Source of the DNA: Schaalia suimastitidis DSM 15538
GTDB taxonomy: Bacteria > Actinomycetota > Actinomycetes > Actinomycetales > Actinomycetaceae
Length of the DNA stretch: 64,000 nucleotides
Reading direction: 5' to 3'
Assembly (NCBI RefSeq): GCF_000429105.1
Contig: NZ_KE386848.1
Span: forward strand, 494,434-558,433
In this document: positions 25,969-34,683 of the stretch, piece after piece
Numbering within the stretch: the first letter of the stretch is position 1
Layout of the letters: every line of letters begins with the position of its first letter
The notes under the pieces: generated by a model
Seen by the model: the letters and a program-made list of their open reading frames with translations, nothing else
Databases searched by the model: none
What the model was told of the DNA's origin: nothing
Made by a program: the position numbers and the translations under genes

Positions 25969-26526
25969 GTGAACAGCACATCAGGGTCTGGTCTGGCTCA
26001 CGCGCGCCAAGGACTCCTTTTTGGCGACACCTTAGCAGACCAAGATGACGACCTTGGGTATCGCGGTCCTGTCGCCTGTGCTGCTGCTGGCATCACATAT
26101 CGTCAGTTGGATTACTGGGCACGAACGGGTTTGTTGCAGCCCTCTGTGCGCGCGGCCCGCGGTTCAGGCTCACAACGTCTGTACTCGTTCAAAGATATCC
26201 TTGTGCTAAAAATTGTGAAGAAACTGCTGGATACGGGTGTTTCACTTCAGCAGGTTCGCACTGCAGTCAGTCAACTTCAAGATAGGGGAGTGGAGGACCT
26301 AGCCTCAATCACCCTCATGAGTGATGGTGCATCGGTATATGAATGCACATCCACCGATGAAGTCATTGACCTTCTCCAAGGCGGACAAGGTGTCTTCGGT
26401 ATCGCAGTGGGTCGCGTGTGGCGCGAAGTTGAAGGCTCACTTGCCGATATTCCCGTAGAGCAAGCCGAGGCACCTATTATTGATGACCTTGCTCAACGGC
26501 GACGCCTCAAGCGTTCAATTTCTTAA
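25969..26526 (+). CDS. MerR-family regulator, Rv1830 (ResR/McdR)-like
   Basis: 185 residues with the HTH segment 'AAAGITYRQLDYWARTGLL' (about 35-53) and 'GSQRLYSFKDILVLKIVKKLLDTG' following; the rest is an all-alpha C-terminal region. It is the second MerR of the garA cluster, as Rv1830 is in M. tuberculosis. The GTG start is selected because GAGGAG lies 7 nt upstream; the longer ORF to 25936 lacks this. The DUF151 nuclease gene found between the two regulators in mycobacteria is missing. The gene ends head-on with the Hsp70-like gene. Confidence 0.82.
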   Translation: MNSTSGSGLAHARQGLLFGDTLADQDDDLGYRGPVACAAAGITYRQLDYWARTGLLQPSVRAARGSGSQRLYSFKDILVLKIVKKLLDTGVSLQQVRTAVSQLQDRGVEDLASITLMSDGASVYECTSTDEVIDLLQGGQGVFGIAVGRVWREVEGSLADIPVEQAEAPIIDDLAQRRRLKRSIS

Positions 26527-28040
26527 TGCGGGTGTCCCAGACCTTGTCGTACCGAGTAGCCCGTGTCAAGGTCCACGATTTCAACATCAATTATCCCGTT
26601 AGTATCCACCCTATACCGCTCTTGTACCCGCGGCCCGTCGAAGGTTCGTTCAACAGCGATCACCGATAGGTCGATCGTGCCGTGCTGCAGGTGAGGATCA
26701 AAGGGCATCCGCAATTCGCCGTAGGGGAGTACGTCGCCAGATGGAACCCCCGCCTCGTCTGTGCGCGAATATTCGACGAAACGGAACCAGCCAACATTGT
26801 GCGCTGCTTTGTAGGTGCGCGTAAAGGTCATTGTGCCATCCAGATTCAGGCGCATATCGGGTGTCAATAGCCTGTCGAAGGTTACCTGAGCGCCCGCTTC
26901 ACCTTCGCGGAATACGCCAACGCCTCGGGCAAGCGTGTCGCGCAAGGTGAATGCGGCGTCTGGATCTGCCGCAATTGCCAGACCGATGGCGGTGGACGTC
27001 GAGCCATGCGGTGAACGATGGACACGCCGACCAAAACGCGTCCGCAGGAGGCGTGAGACCAACGGAAGTTCCGCGCCTCCGCCAACGACATAGAGCCCTG
27101 CAATATCAGCGCCGAGCTGAGCGTCACCATCAGCGTCGGTATGAAGCAGCGGAAGCATTGTCGTGAAGGTTTCCTCCACCAAGCAGGTGGCTGCGTCGTA
27201 GAACTGGGCAACGGGCACACTAATGGCTTTACCTTGCACTTCCAAGGTGAGAAACCGTGTCTGCGCATTCAGGGATTCTTTGGCGATGCGACATTGTTCC
27301 ACGAGCTCTGCCCAACCCGCGTCACCAAGTTGTGCAGCGGCGATACCTGCGACTTGCAAGGTGACATGGGCAAGGACGAGGTCGAAGTCGTCGCCTCCAA
27401 GCATATTGTGGCCACGAGAGGCCTGTACCTCGTGGGAGGTGCCGCGCGCATGTACGAGCGAGGCGTCGAACGTGCCACCACCTAGGTCATATACCAGCAC
27501 CGAGGTCCGCTTCGAGTTGAGTGTGCCGCCATGTCGGTGCGTGTATTCGAAACCTGCAGCGGATGGTTCGTTGATCATCGAATGAACGTGCCATCCTGCA
27601 TTGCGGAAAGCTTCAAGGGTGAGGAAACGCTGCCCGGAATGCGCGTGTGCGGGGATACCGATAACGGCTTCCAGGGGGCCCTTACCTAACTCGCTTGTCG
27701 CTGACGAGGCGTAGCGCAAGGTATCGGCAACATGCGCGAGATAACGGGTCACCAAGTCCAGCAGCCCAATATCGCGCCGAGCGAGACGTATTGTCGTCTG
27801 TTCGGTGACCTGCGGATCAGAAAGAAGGCGTTTAAAAGAGCGAAGGGCTGGCGCGCCCTGCGCTGCCAAGGCTTGTGCTTGGAAGCCAAAAACCAAATGG
27901 TCGCCATCGAGGGCAGCAATCGAGGGGATGTAGTCATGGATATCCCCTTGATGGTCTTCGAATGAAACCACCGGATAATTGCCGCGATCGCATGATGCAA
28001 TGGTCGTGCGAGATGTCCCGAAGTCAACGCCAAATCTCAT
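26523..28040 (-). CDS. Hsp70-like protein
   Basis: A 505-residue protein with a complete actin-like ATPase domain: phosphate-1 'FGVDFGTSRTT' (about 3-13), 'VYDLGGGTFDASL' (about 195) and 'VVGGGAELPLVSRLL' (about 315). The C-terminal part (about 385-505) is a beta-rich substrate-binding-like region with no helical lid and no EEVD-like end, so it is shorter than DnaK (about 610). It is not in a grpE-dnaJ operon. Such short Hsp70 relatives are of uncertain function. Stop codons of this gene and the merR gene share the sequence TTAA at 26523-26526. Confidence 0.8.
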   Translation of the reverse strand: MRFGVDFGTSRTTIASCDRGNYPVVSFEDHQGDIHDYIPSIAALDGDHLVFGFQAQALAAQGAPALRSFKRLLSDPQVTEQTTIRLARRDIGLLDLVTRYLAHVADTLRYASSATSELGKGPLEAVIGIPAHAHSGQRFLTLEAFRNAGWHVHSMINEPSAAGFEYTHRHGGTLNSKRTSVLVYDLGGGTFDASLVHARGTSHEVQASRGHNMLGGDDFDLVLAHVTLQVAGIAAAQLGDAGWAELVEQCRIAKESLNAQTRFLTLEVQGKAISVPVAQFYDAATCLVEETFTTMLPLLHTDADGDAQLGADIAGLYVVGGGAELPLVSRLLRTRFGRRVHRSPHGSTSTAIGLAIAADPDAAFTLRDTLARGVGVFREGEAGAQVTFDRLLTPDMRLNLDGTMTFTRTYKAAHNVGWFRFVEYSRTDEAGVPSGDVLPYGELRMPFDPHLQHGTIDLSVIAVERTFDGPRVQERYRVDTNGIIDVEIVDLDTGYSVRQGLGHPH

Positions 28041-28177
28041 GTGACCAGCCTAGCGGCACGTGATGCGTTTTGGTCAGGATCGGACGTTGTAGTCAAAATT
28101 GTGTGTGACGCGCTATGGATGAAGCCCAGCCGCGGTGTGCGGCAATGCGTAGGCAGCCACAGCAGGCATGGATGGAC

Positions 28178-28957
28178 TCAATGTGATGTCTGGCGAAGGC
28201 TGCGGCGACGGGGGAGAGGCCTGACATAACGCGCAATAAGGATGGCGACACCAAAGCCAATCAGGCAGTAAAGTGCACCGAATATGGCGTCGAGGATGTA
28301 GTGGTTGGCCGTTGCCATAATCGCCAAAACGGTAAAGATTGGGTAAAGACTCAAGATAATGCGCTGCCACCAGCGGCGATAAACAAATGCTCCCAAACTT
28401 AATGCCACCCATAGTGACCAACCGGTATGCATAGAAGGCATAGCGCCATAGGCATTTGCAAAATCTGACATAAAACTGGCATATACCGTTCCACCTGAAT
28501 TTGCGTGCGCCACAGTGTCAACAAATGGTGAACCGTCCAACAGGCGAGGCGGCGCCACAGGGAACGCCCAATAGGTAATGGCGGCACCACCGGTCATCAC
28601 AAACAAGGCATTGCGACTGAGAGCATAATGATTGGCGTTTCGGTGCCATAACACCACGAGAGCGGCAACCGTGCCAACAAAGAAAGAGATTGTGTAGAAC
28701 AGCGTCACAATATCGGCAAGCATTTCAGATTGACGCATCAGCCAACGGTTGAGGTCAATTTCGTAGGTCCACCCATATGCGCGCTGAAGGTGATAGATGG
28801 CCCAGCCATTTGCCTTAGCTAAGGCGGGGCGAACAGGAGCCATTGCACACAAGACGAGGTAGGTAATACATGCCATTGCAACGAGTGCAATCTCGTAGGT
28901 GCCGCGCCAGCGCAGTGCGATAGAGGAGTATCGCTGCATTGATGACGCACTGCCCAT
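28178..28957 (-). CDS. PAP2-family membrane phosphatase / inositol-phosphotransferase-like
   Basis: A 259-residue, six-helix membrane protein with the PAP2 signature parts 'AMPSMHTGWSLW' (about 166-177) and 'ANHYILDAIFG' (about 220-230), whose His residues form the catalytic site. The arrangement matches the PAP2_3 (AUR1-like) subset. Activity on a lipid phosphate or polyprenyl phosphate is likely; substrate unknown. ATG 28957 has GAAAGGG about 5 nt upstream; an ORF extending to 28993 is possible. It is divergent from rbpA. The 137-nt gap to the Hsp70-like gene shows nothing notable. Confidence 0.75.
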   Translation of the reverse strand: MGSASSMQRYSSIALRWRGTYEIALVAMACITYLVLCAMAPVRPALAKANGWAIYHLQRAYGWTYEIDLNRWLMRQSEMLADIVTLFYTISFFVGTVAALVVLWHRNANHYALSRNALFVMTGGAAITYWAFPVAPPRLLDGSPFVDTVAHANSGGTVYASFMSDFANAYGAMPSMHTGWSLWVALSLGAFVYRRWWQRIILSLYPIFTVLAIMATANHYILDAIFGALYCLIGFGVAILIARYVRPLPRRRSLRQTSH

Positions 28958-29086
28958 AACAACCCTTTCTGACATAATATTCATTATCGGCATTTAAGGT
29001 TCAGGTATTGCACAAACAGGAGACTATGTGCACAATACGCTAGAATATACAGGTTCATGCCTGAAGGACAGCACTAGGAGGAAACC

Positions 29087-29452
29087 GTGGCAGATCGCGC
29101 ACTTCGAGGGATGCAAATCGGCGCTAAATCGATGGAATCCGAAGATGGCGTTGTCTTCGCTGACCGCTATATCGTGCGCTACGCCTGCGCCAACGGTCAC
29201 GAATTCGAAGTCACCCTGTCCACCGAAGCCACCGCGCCAGCAACATGGGAATGTCGCTGCGGAATCACCGCTGAGCTCCTTGGCGATACTGTTGAAGATG
29301 ACGAACCCAAGGTCATTAAGCCGGTACGTACCCACTGGGATATGCTGCGCGAACGCCGCAGCCTAGAAGAACTCGACGAAGTGCTTAACGAGCAGCTCGC
29401 TTTGCTGCGCGAGGGCCGCCTGCGCCCCGAAGGCGCTTACCGTAAAGGCTAA
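29087..29452 (+). CDS. rbpA: RNA polymerase-binding protein RbpA
   Basis: A 121-residue actinobacterial transcription factor that stabilises the holoenzyme with the primary sigma factor. The core domain has the zinc-knuckle-type residues 'ACANGHEFEV' and 'WECRCG' (about 33-67), and the sigma-interacting helix is 'THWDMLRERRSLEELDEVL' (about 84-102). It starts at GTG with a full AGGAGG 6 nt upstream. The last 68 nt overlap, in antisense, the 3' end of lnt. Confidence 0.95.
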   Translation: MADRALRGMQIGAKSMESEDGVVFADRYIVRYACANGHEFEVTLSTEATAPATWECRCGITAELLGDTVEDDEPKVIKPVRTHWDMLRERRSLEELDEVLNEQLALLREGRLRPEGAYRKG

Positions 29453-30998
29453 AAACCAGACCGCTTACCGCATATATGCCACCTACAACCAGGGCACCTA
29501 AATGCCAGTAGGTGGCATATTTCGTCACCGGTGTCATGCTGGTACGTAAAGGCAAAATGCCCTGAAGGTGCGCAGCAGTCATCCTGCCACTGACTGACTG
29601 AATAGATCCGTCAGGGCGAATAAGCATCGACTCACCAGTCGTTGAGGCTTGTATTGCTGCCCGAGAAAATGCCGCCGCACGGAAACGCAGCATCTGGGCT
29701 TGTTGTGCGGGCTCAGCAGTGCGCGCGAAATGGTAGTTATTTGTTGGAATAACGAGGATTTGGCCACCTTGACGCACACCTTCAGCCAGAAGCGTCTCGT
29801 AGGCCACTTCAAAACAAATACCGACAGACATCGGCACTACACGACCATCATTAAGTCGGGCCTCCAGGTACGCAGGATTGTCAACAGCTACCAGGTCAAC
29901 ACTGATTTGAGCAGCCTCGGTCGCAAGGGCCGACACCAGGCCACGCCAAGGAATGTATTCACCGAAGGGCACAGGTATCTGCTTCCCATAAAGCACATCC
30001 GACAAGCCTGTATGCGGATACCACATACCAATCCAATTCCACCGCTGGTCGTCACGATACTCAGGTAGACCCACCAACGTCGGCACGCCTACTGCATCGA
30101 CAGTGGCGCTGACCTGCTCACGCACAACCGCGTTGACCCGAGGGTCACGATCCAAGGAATTTTCGCCCCAGATTATCAGATCAAGACCACTCCCCTGCTC
30201 ACCAAACTGACGATGTTCAGATACATGATTTGCTGTTACTTTACCTTCGATGCTGTAGGTCGCTGCACCAGGTAATTCAATATTTCCTTGGACGACGCCA
30301 ACACCGAGCGTTCCGCTTTCTGGCAGTTTCGGCAGGGACATCGTCGATGCCACAACGAATACTGTCACAACCGCACCACATGCCCACAGGCGCACCAAAA
30401 CACCATGATACTGTGGCGCCAACGCGAAGCCTCGGCGCAACAATACTGCCACTGCCACCACTGTGAAAGACACCAACACTTCCCCACCCAGCGGAGCAAA
30501 TGTCACCAGCGGGCTGTCCACCTGCGGATATGCAAGGTTGCCCCACGGAAACCCAGACCAGGGCCAAGAAGAACGCAGCTGCTCAACACCGACCCACACG
30601 CTGGCCACACCGAGCACTTGGCCTAACAAAGTCTTTCCAAAAGGCAGGAAACGGATACGTGACGCAAAAAATGCCCACAGCGCATACGCAATGATTTGCG
30701 TTGTTGCTAAAGCCACCCACGGGAGCCATCCGCCTGTGGCAGGTAAGACCCACGTAATATGCGGAAGCCAAAAAGCTGCGCCAAAAAAGGTTCCAATAAG
30801 TAACGCGCGCCCACTGGTGGCATTCTCCAGACGCGAAAACACCAAAGCAAGTGCCACAAAAGACAAGAACCACAGTCCAACATCAGGAAATGATGCCCAC
30901 AGCAATGCGCCCGATATGGAAGCCACAGCACTATCGCCCAGCCAACGCCGCTTCTTGCCACCTGCACGACGAGCTTTGTCTTTCACAGTGCTGACCAT
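29385..30998 (-). CDS. lnt: Apolipoprotein N-acyltransferase
   Basis: 537 residues: about eight N-terminal membrane helices and a nitrilase-like domain with the catalytic triad Glu in 'IIWGENSLD' (about 290), Lys in 'LYGKQIPVPFGEY' (about 340) and Cys in 'SVGICFEVAYE' (about 395). It N-acylates lipoproteins. In mycobacteria Lnt is fused or adjacent to the polyprenyl-phosphomannose synthase Ppm1; no such domain is present. The start ATG overlaps helY by 16 nt; a GTG 12 nt downstream (GTGA overlap) is an alternative. The C-terminal Arg/Ala-rich tail is encoded opposite rbpA. Confidence 0.92.
   Translation of the reverse strand: MVSTVKDKARRAGGKKRRWLGDSAVASISGALLWASFPDVGLWFLSFVALALVFSRLENATSGRALLIGTFFGAAFWLPHITWVLPATGGWLPWVALATTQIIAYALWAFFASRIRFLPFGKTLLGQVLGVASVWVGVEQLRSSWPWSGFPWGNLAYPQVDSPLVTFAPLGGEVLVSFTVVAVAVLLRRGFALAPQYHGVLVRLWACGAVVTVFVVASTMSLPKLPESGTLGVGVVQGNIELPGAATYSIEGKVTANHVSEHRQFGEQGSGLDLIIWGENSLDRDPRVNAVVREQVSATVDAVGVPTLVGLPEYRDDQRWNWIGMWYPHTGLSDVLYGKQIPVPFGEYIPWRGLVSALATEAAQISVDLVAVDNPAYLEARLNDGRVVPMSVGICFEVAYETLLAEGVRQGGQILVIPTNNYHFARTAEPAQQAQMLRFRAAAFSRAAIQASTTGESMLIRPDGSIQSVSGRMTAAHLQGILPLRTSMTPVTKYATYWHLGALVVGGIYAVSGLVFSLYGKRLRGAGGPRAAKRAAR
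29474..29524 (+). terminator. Terminator of rbpA inside the lnt coding region
   Basis: Perfect 13-bp stem ATATGCCACCTAC (29474-29486) with GTAGGTGGCATAT (29508-29520), containing a smaller GGCA/TGCC stem in the loop, followed by TTTCG. It begins 22 nt after the rbpA stop but lies within lnt on the other strand. The U-run is short, so efficiency may be partial. Confidence 0.65.
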
Positions 30999-33748
30999 GA
31001 CACCACCCCATGAGCTAATGCGTCGCGCGCCTCACGCGCACGCTGAGCCAACGCCTCGTCTCCCACATGTCGTAACTGGTCAAGAAGATCCATGACTTGA
31101 CGCATCCATCGCACAAAATCGCCGCCCGCCAGATCACATTCACTCAGCGCAGTCGTCAACGATGCTCCACGAGCCCACGCGGCGGTCGCGGCCATAATGC
31201 CACCATCCACGCAGGGAGTCATATGTGCGACCCCTACCTCAGCCTCAACCTTCGCGATACGCTCATGGGCTCCGCAGGCCTCACGCCATGCCTGACGCAG
31301 CGGTCCTTCAATCCTTGAAGGAACCTGTGCGGACTCCCCCGCTTCGCCTCGTGACTCATATACGAAACACGAAACCGCGCCCGCTAGCTGAGCCGCATCA
31401 AGGCCACGCAGAGCACCGCCGCGCAGTGCCTCGACGATCACAAGGTCTCTTTCGCCAAAGACGTGGGTCAAAGCACGCCCAGCATCAGTGACCTGATCGC
31501 CACTGAGAAAAGCCAAACGGTCCAGAACGTCACAGACCTTATCGAATTCTTTAGCCACCGAATTCGTACGCCCGTCAATGGCGGCAAGCAACCTATCCGC
31601 CTCCCGTTTCGCACGCGCCCACCCATGCCCAGCACGTGCGTGGCTTTCGCGTTCTGGACAGCGATGGACTGGATGAGCACGCAAACGTTGTTCAAGTTCT
31701 TCCGTGGCGCTAGACGGCAATATCGTGTCACCACTGCCCTGCACCTCAAGACTCCCCGTACGCACAAGGTGTGACAATTCGTTTCCAATTGCGGCGCGAA
31801 CCGAGGCTCGGCGAAGGTTTTGCGGCGTCGGCACCGTCATGCGTCCCACTACGCCAATCCACTGCATGGCGTTATGTGCGCCAATATGGTGCCATTTTCC
31901 GTCAGTGCCCAGGGCGCGCACACCCACAGCGTTATGCCCTGCTCCCGTCGCGGTCTCACAGACCACGGCATGAAGGACTCGTCTGCCTTTGCGGTAACGC
32001 ACAATATCGCCGCGTCGGCACCGATGAAGGTCCTTCACGGCGCGGTCTCGGTCGATCTGCGTACGCGCTTTGGCCTGTTCCTTTTGAAGGCGCGCAATTT
32101 CTTCCCGCAAAGCGAAGTATTCCTGCGCATCTCCAGCATCGCAATGCAGTTCCTGCGCGAGCAGATCCACCTGCTGTTGTGCTCGACGTGCCTGTCGCGC
32201 CAATGTGACAACAGCACCATCGGCCTGAAACTGTGCGAAAGACGTTTCCAAAACTTCACGCGTTGCTGCCCGTGTGGCGTGGGTCAGCAGATTTGCCACC
32301 ATATTGTAGGTGGGCCTAAAAGCACTGATCAGCGGGTAGGTGCGTTTTGAAGCCAAGGCCGCAAGTTCTTCGGGGGCAACCTGGCCGCGATGGAGCACCA
32401 CTGCATGTCCTTCGGTGTCAATACCTCGTCGACCTGCACGGCCAGAAAGCTGAGTGTACTCCCCCGCTGACAGCATCACATGCTGCGCACCATTCCACTT
32501 GAAAAGAGACTCAATGACCACAGTGCGTGCTGGCATATTAATACCTAACGCAAGGGTTTCCGTTGCAAAAACGACCTTTACGAGGCCACGGGTGAAGAGC
32601 CGCTCAACGGTTTCCTTAATCAGCGGCAACAGCCCCGCATGGTGCGCTGCCACACCGGCTTCAAGGGCACGCGCCCACGCTCCAAGTCCAAGCGCCGCAT
32701 GATCTCTTACGTCGATACTGGCCATCACCTCGTCAATGGCAATGCGGATCTGCGCCGCCTCGCGCCTATCAGTGAGTACTAAGCCACCTGCCATCACCTG
32801 CCTCACCGCGTCCTCACATCCTTGACGGGAGAAGATAAAGACGATCGCAGGCAGTAGGTCGCGCCCTCTTAACGCTGCAAGGACACCTAAACGCGTCTCC
32901 CGCACACCGCCAGCTTTTGTTCCACGGGGCCGACCAACAGGTGAAGTCGCCGACAGCAGTTGCGGGTTGATACGAGCTGAGGGACCGTGACCTTTTCGGC
33001 TCGGCGCGTATACGTCAAGGAGACGATCGCCCACCATCATGTGTTGGAATAACGGCACGGGCCGGTCTTCTGAGAGGATCACCGAGCAGGAACCCCGCAC
33101 CTCATTAAGCCAGGCACCAAATTCTTCAGCATTGGAAACCGTCGCCGACAGCGCCACAATGTTGACATGGTCGGGAGCGTGGATAATCACTTCTTCCCAC
33201 ACAGGTCCCCGCATCCGGTCCGCCAGGTAGTGGACTTCGTCAAGGATGACGTGGCTCAGGTCGCTGAGATCTGCATTGGCGTAGATCATATTGCGCAATA
33301 CTTCAGTGGTCATCACCACGATGGGAGCGCCAGGATTGACCGACACATCCCCCGTCAACAGGCCCACGGTATGTTCACCAAATATTTTTTGCAGATCAAA
33401 GTACTTTTGATTCGATAGTGCCTTAATCGGCGTCGTATAGAAAGCACGTTTACCTGCCTGTAGCGCCAGGTAGGTAGCAAATTCACCGACAACAGTTTTT
33501 CCAGCACCAGTTGGAGCCGCAACAAGTACGGTGTTGCCGGACTCTAAGGCATCCATTGCCTCCACTTGGAAGGTATCTGGCTGATATGGCAGACGCGCCG
33601 TCCACTGGTGACGTAGGGATGCCTCTTCGGCTTGCGCGGATTTGAAGGCAGCAAAACGTTGGGAGGGACTTAACAACTCCATGTCCTGGGTGCGCGGTGG
33701 TTCCGCGCTCGATGCGGTGGCTCTGCGGCGACGCCGGGCAGGGCTCAT
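30983..33748 (-). CDS. helY: Ski2-like DEAD/DEAH RNA helicase HelY
   Basis: About 921 residues. The helicase core has APTGAGKT (about 78-85), motif II DEVH (VILDEVHYL), SATV motif III, and 'QLSGRAGRRG' motif VI (about 445-455), followed by the long C-terminal DSHCT region typical of Mtr4/Ski2 relatives. It probably unwinds structured RNA. The start is the ATG overlapping the pafC stop (ATGA); the track-length N-terminus would intrude on that gene. It sits between pafC and lnt as in other Actinobacteria, but the tatA and tatC genes that commonly intervene are missing. Confidence 0.92.
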   Translation of the reverse strand: MSPARRRRRATASSAEPPRTQDMELLSPSQRFAAFKSAQAEEASLRHQWTARLPYQPDTFQVEAMDALESGNTVLVAAPTGAGKTVVGEFATYLALQAGKRAFYTTPIKALSNQKYFDLQKIFGEHTVGLLTGDVSVNPGAPIVVMTTEVLRNMIYANADLSDLSHVILDEVHYLADRMRGPVWEEVIIHAPDHVNIVALSATVSNAEEFGAWLNEVRGSCSVILSEDRPVPLFQHMMVGDRLLDVYAPSRKGHGPSARINPQLLSATSPVGRPRGTKAGGVRETRLGVLAALRGRDLLPAIVFIFSRQGCEDAVRQVMAGGLVLTDRREAAQIRIAIDEVMASIDVRDHAALGLGAWARALEAGVAAHHAGLLPLIKETVERLFTRGLVKVVFATETLALGINMPARTVVIESLFKWNGAQHVMLSAGEYTQLSGRAGRRGIDTEGHAVVLHRGQVAPEELAALASKRTYPLISAFRPTYNMVANLLTHATRAATREVLETSFAQFQADGAVVTLARQARRAQQQVDLLAQELHCDAGDAQEYFALREEIARLQKEQAKARTQIDRDRAVKDLHRCRRGDIVRYRKGRRVLHAVVCETATGAGHNAVGVRALGTDGKWHHIGAHNAMQWIGVVGRMTVPTPQNLRRASVRAAIGNELSHLVRTGSLEVQGSGDTILPSSATEELEQRLRAHPVHRCPERESHARAGHGWARAKREADRLLAAIDGRTNSVAKEFDKVCDVLDRLAFLSGDQVTDAGRALTHVFGERDLVIVEALRGGALRGLDAAQLAGAVSCFVYESRGEAGESAQVPSRIEGPLRQAWREACGAHERIAKVEAEVGVAHMTPCVDGGIMAATAAWARGASLTTALSECDLAGGDFVRWMRQVMDLLDQLRHVGDEALAQRAREARDALAHGVVSWSAL

Positions 33749-34683
33749 GGGTACTCGTGTCCTCCAATACTGGTCCATACGTCAAGCGCCTGATCCGCTT
33801 TTTCGCGGATTCGGTCGCGGACGTCAGGCGGAATATCAATGATATGCGCACTAATATCAATGAGCAGCGCATCCACCCATTCTTGGTCCCACACGGGGAT
33901 CGACACCGTCATCGTCTGTGCCGTTTCGCTGTGCACCTCAAGTCGATAATCATCCACGATCCACTGCGCACCTTTTTTGAGTGTCACTAGTAGCTGACGC
34001 GTATCGTCCTGCTGCGCGACTTCACCGTGCGCCTGGACAGTATGGTCGATTGCTTCGGGCAGCAACTCTACGCTATCGATGCGGTCGACAGCGAAAGAAC
34101 GTTGCGCGTTGGCTGTGTGGCACCAACCCGTGAGGTACCACATTCGACCGCGCGGTGACAGTGTCCACGGGTCAATATGCCGGTGACTGTGGCGTCCCTT
34201 CACGTCGCGATAGGTCATCGCAATACGGTGTGCTCCTTCGATAGCCTCCCGCAGTGTCGGTAGATGCCGCACCCCCGCATGTGACGACACGGTCAGCGTT
34301 TGTGCTGTGTCGTGCGGGTAGATGGCCAAGGCGATCCGGATAATGCGGTCGCGCAACGTAGGATCAAGGGCCTCGGAAATCGCTGTCAGGCCCACAATTA
34401 TGGCGAGAGCCTGATCGGATGTGAACTGTGGGGGAAGCTCTAATCCCATGGTGCTGCGGATATACAGCGCGTCATCTGCGTAGTAGCGCTCCCAATCGAT
34501 TTCGAAGGAAGCACCAGGTAAAGAGTCACCAACGCTGGCCAAATACTCGATATCACGGCGAATTTGTCGTTGTGTGCGTCCAAATTGCTGAGCCAGCGCG
34601 TCAACACGTGCCCCCTGATGCGCGCCCAGCCATGTCACCATCGACAATAGACGCACCACTGCACTGCCCACATATTCAGGCAT
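33745..34683 (-). CDS. pafC: WYL-domain transcriptional regulator PafC
   Basis: 312 residues with an N-terminal winged helix ('RVDALAQQFGRTQRQIRRDIEYL', in two parts around residues 24-46) and a WYL domain whose motif reads 'MWYLTG' (about 190). PafB and PafC together activate the mycobacterial DNA-damage response. The ATG lies 6 nt after GGAGG and overlaps the pafB end by 8 nt, consistent with tight co-expression. In mycobacteria these genes follow pafA; here no pafA precedes them. Confidence 0.87.
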   Translation of the reverse strand: MPEYVGSAVVRLLSMVTWLGAHQGARVDALAQQFGRTQRQIRRDIEYLASVGDSLPGASFEIDWERYYADDALYIRSTMGLELPPQFTSDQALAIIVGLTAISEALDPTLRDRIIRIALAIYPHDTAQTLTVSSHAGVRHLPTLREAIEGAHRIAMTYRDVKGRHSHRHIDPWTLSPRGRMWYLTGWCHTANAQRSFAVDRIDSVELLPEAIDHTVQAHGEVAQQDDTRQLLVTLKKGAQWIVDDYRLEVHSETAQTMTVSIPVWDQEWVDALLIDISAHIIDIPPDVRDRIREKADQALDVWTSIGGHEYP

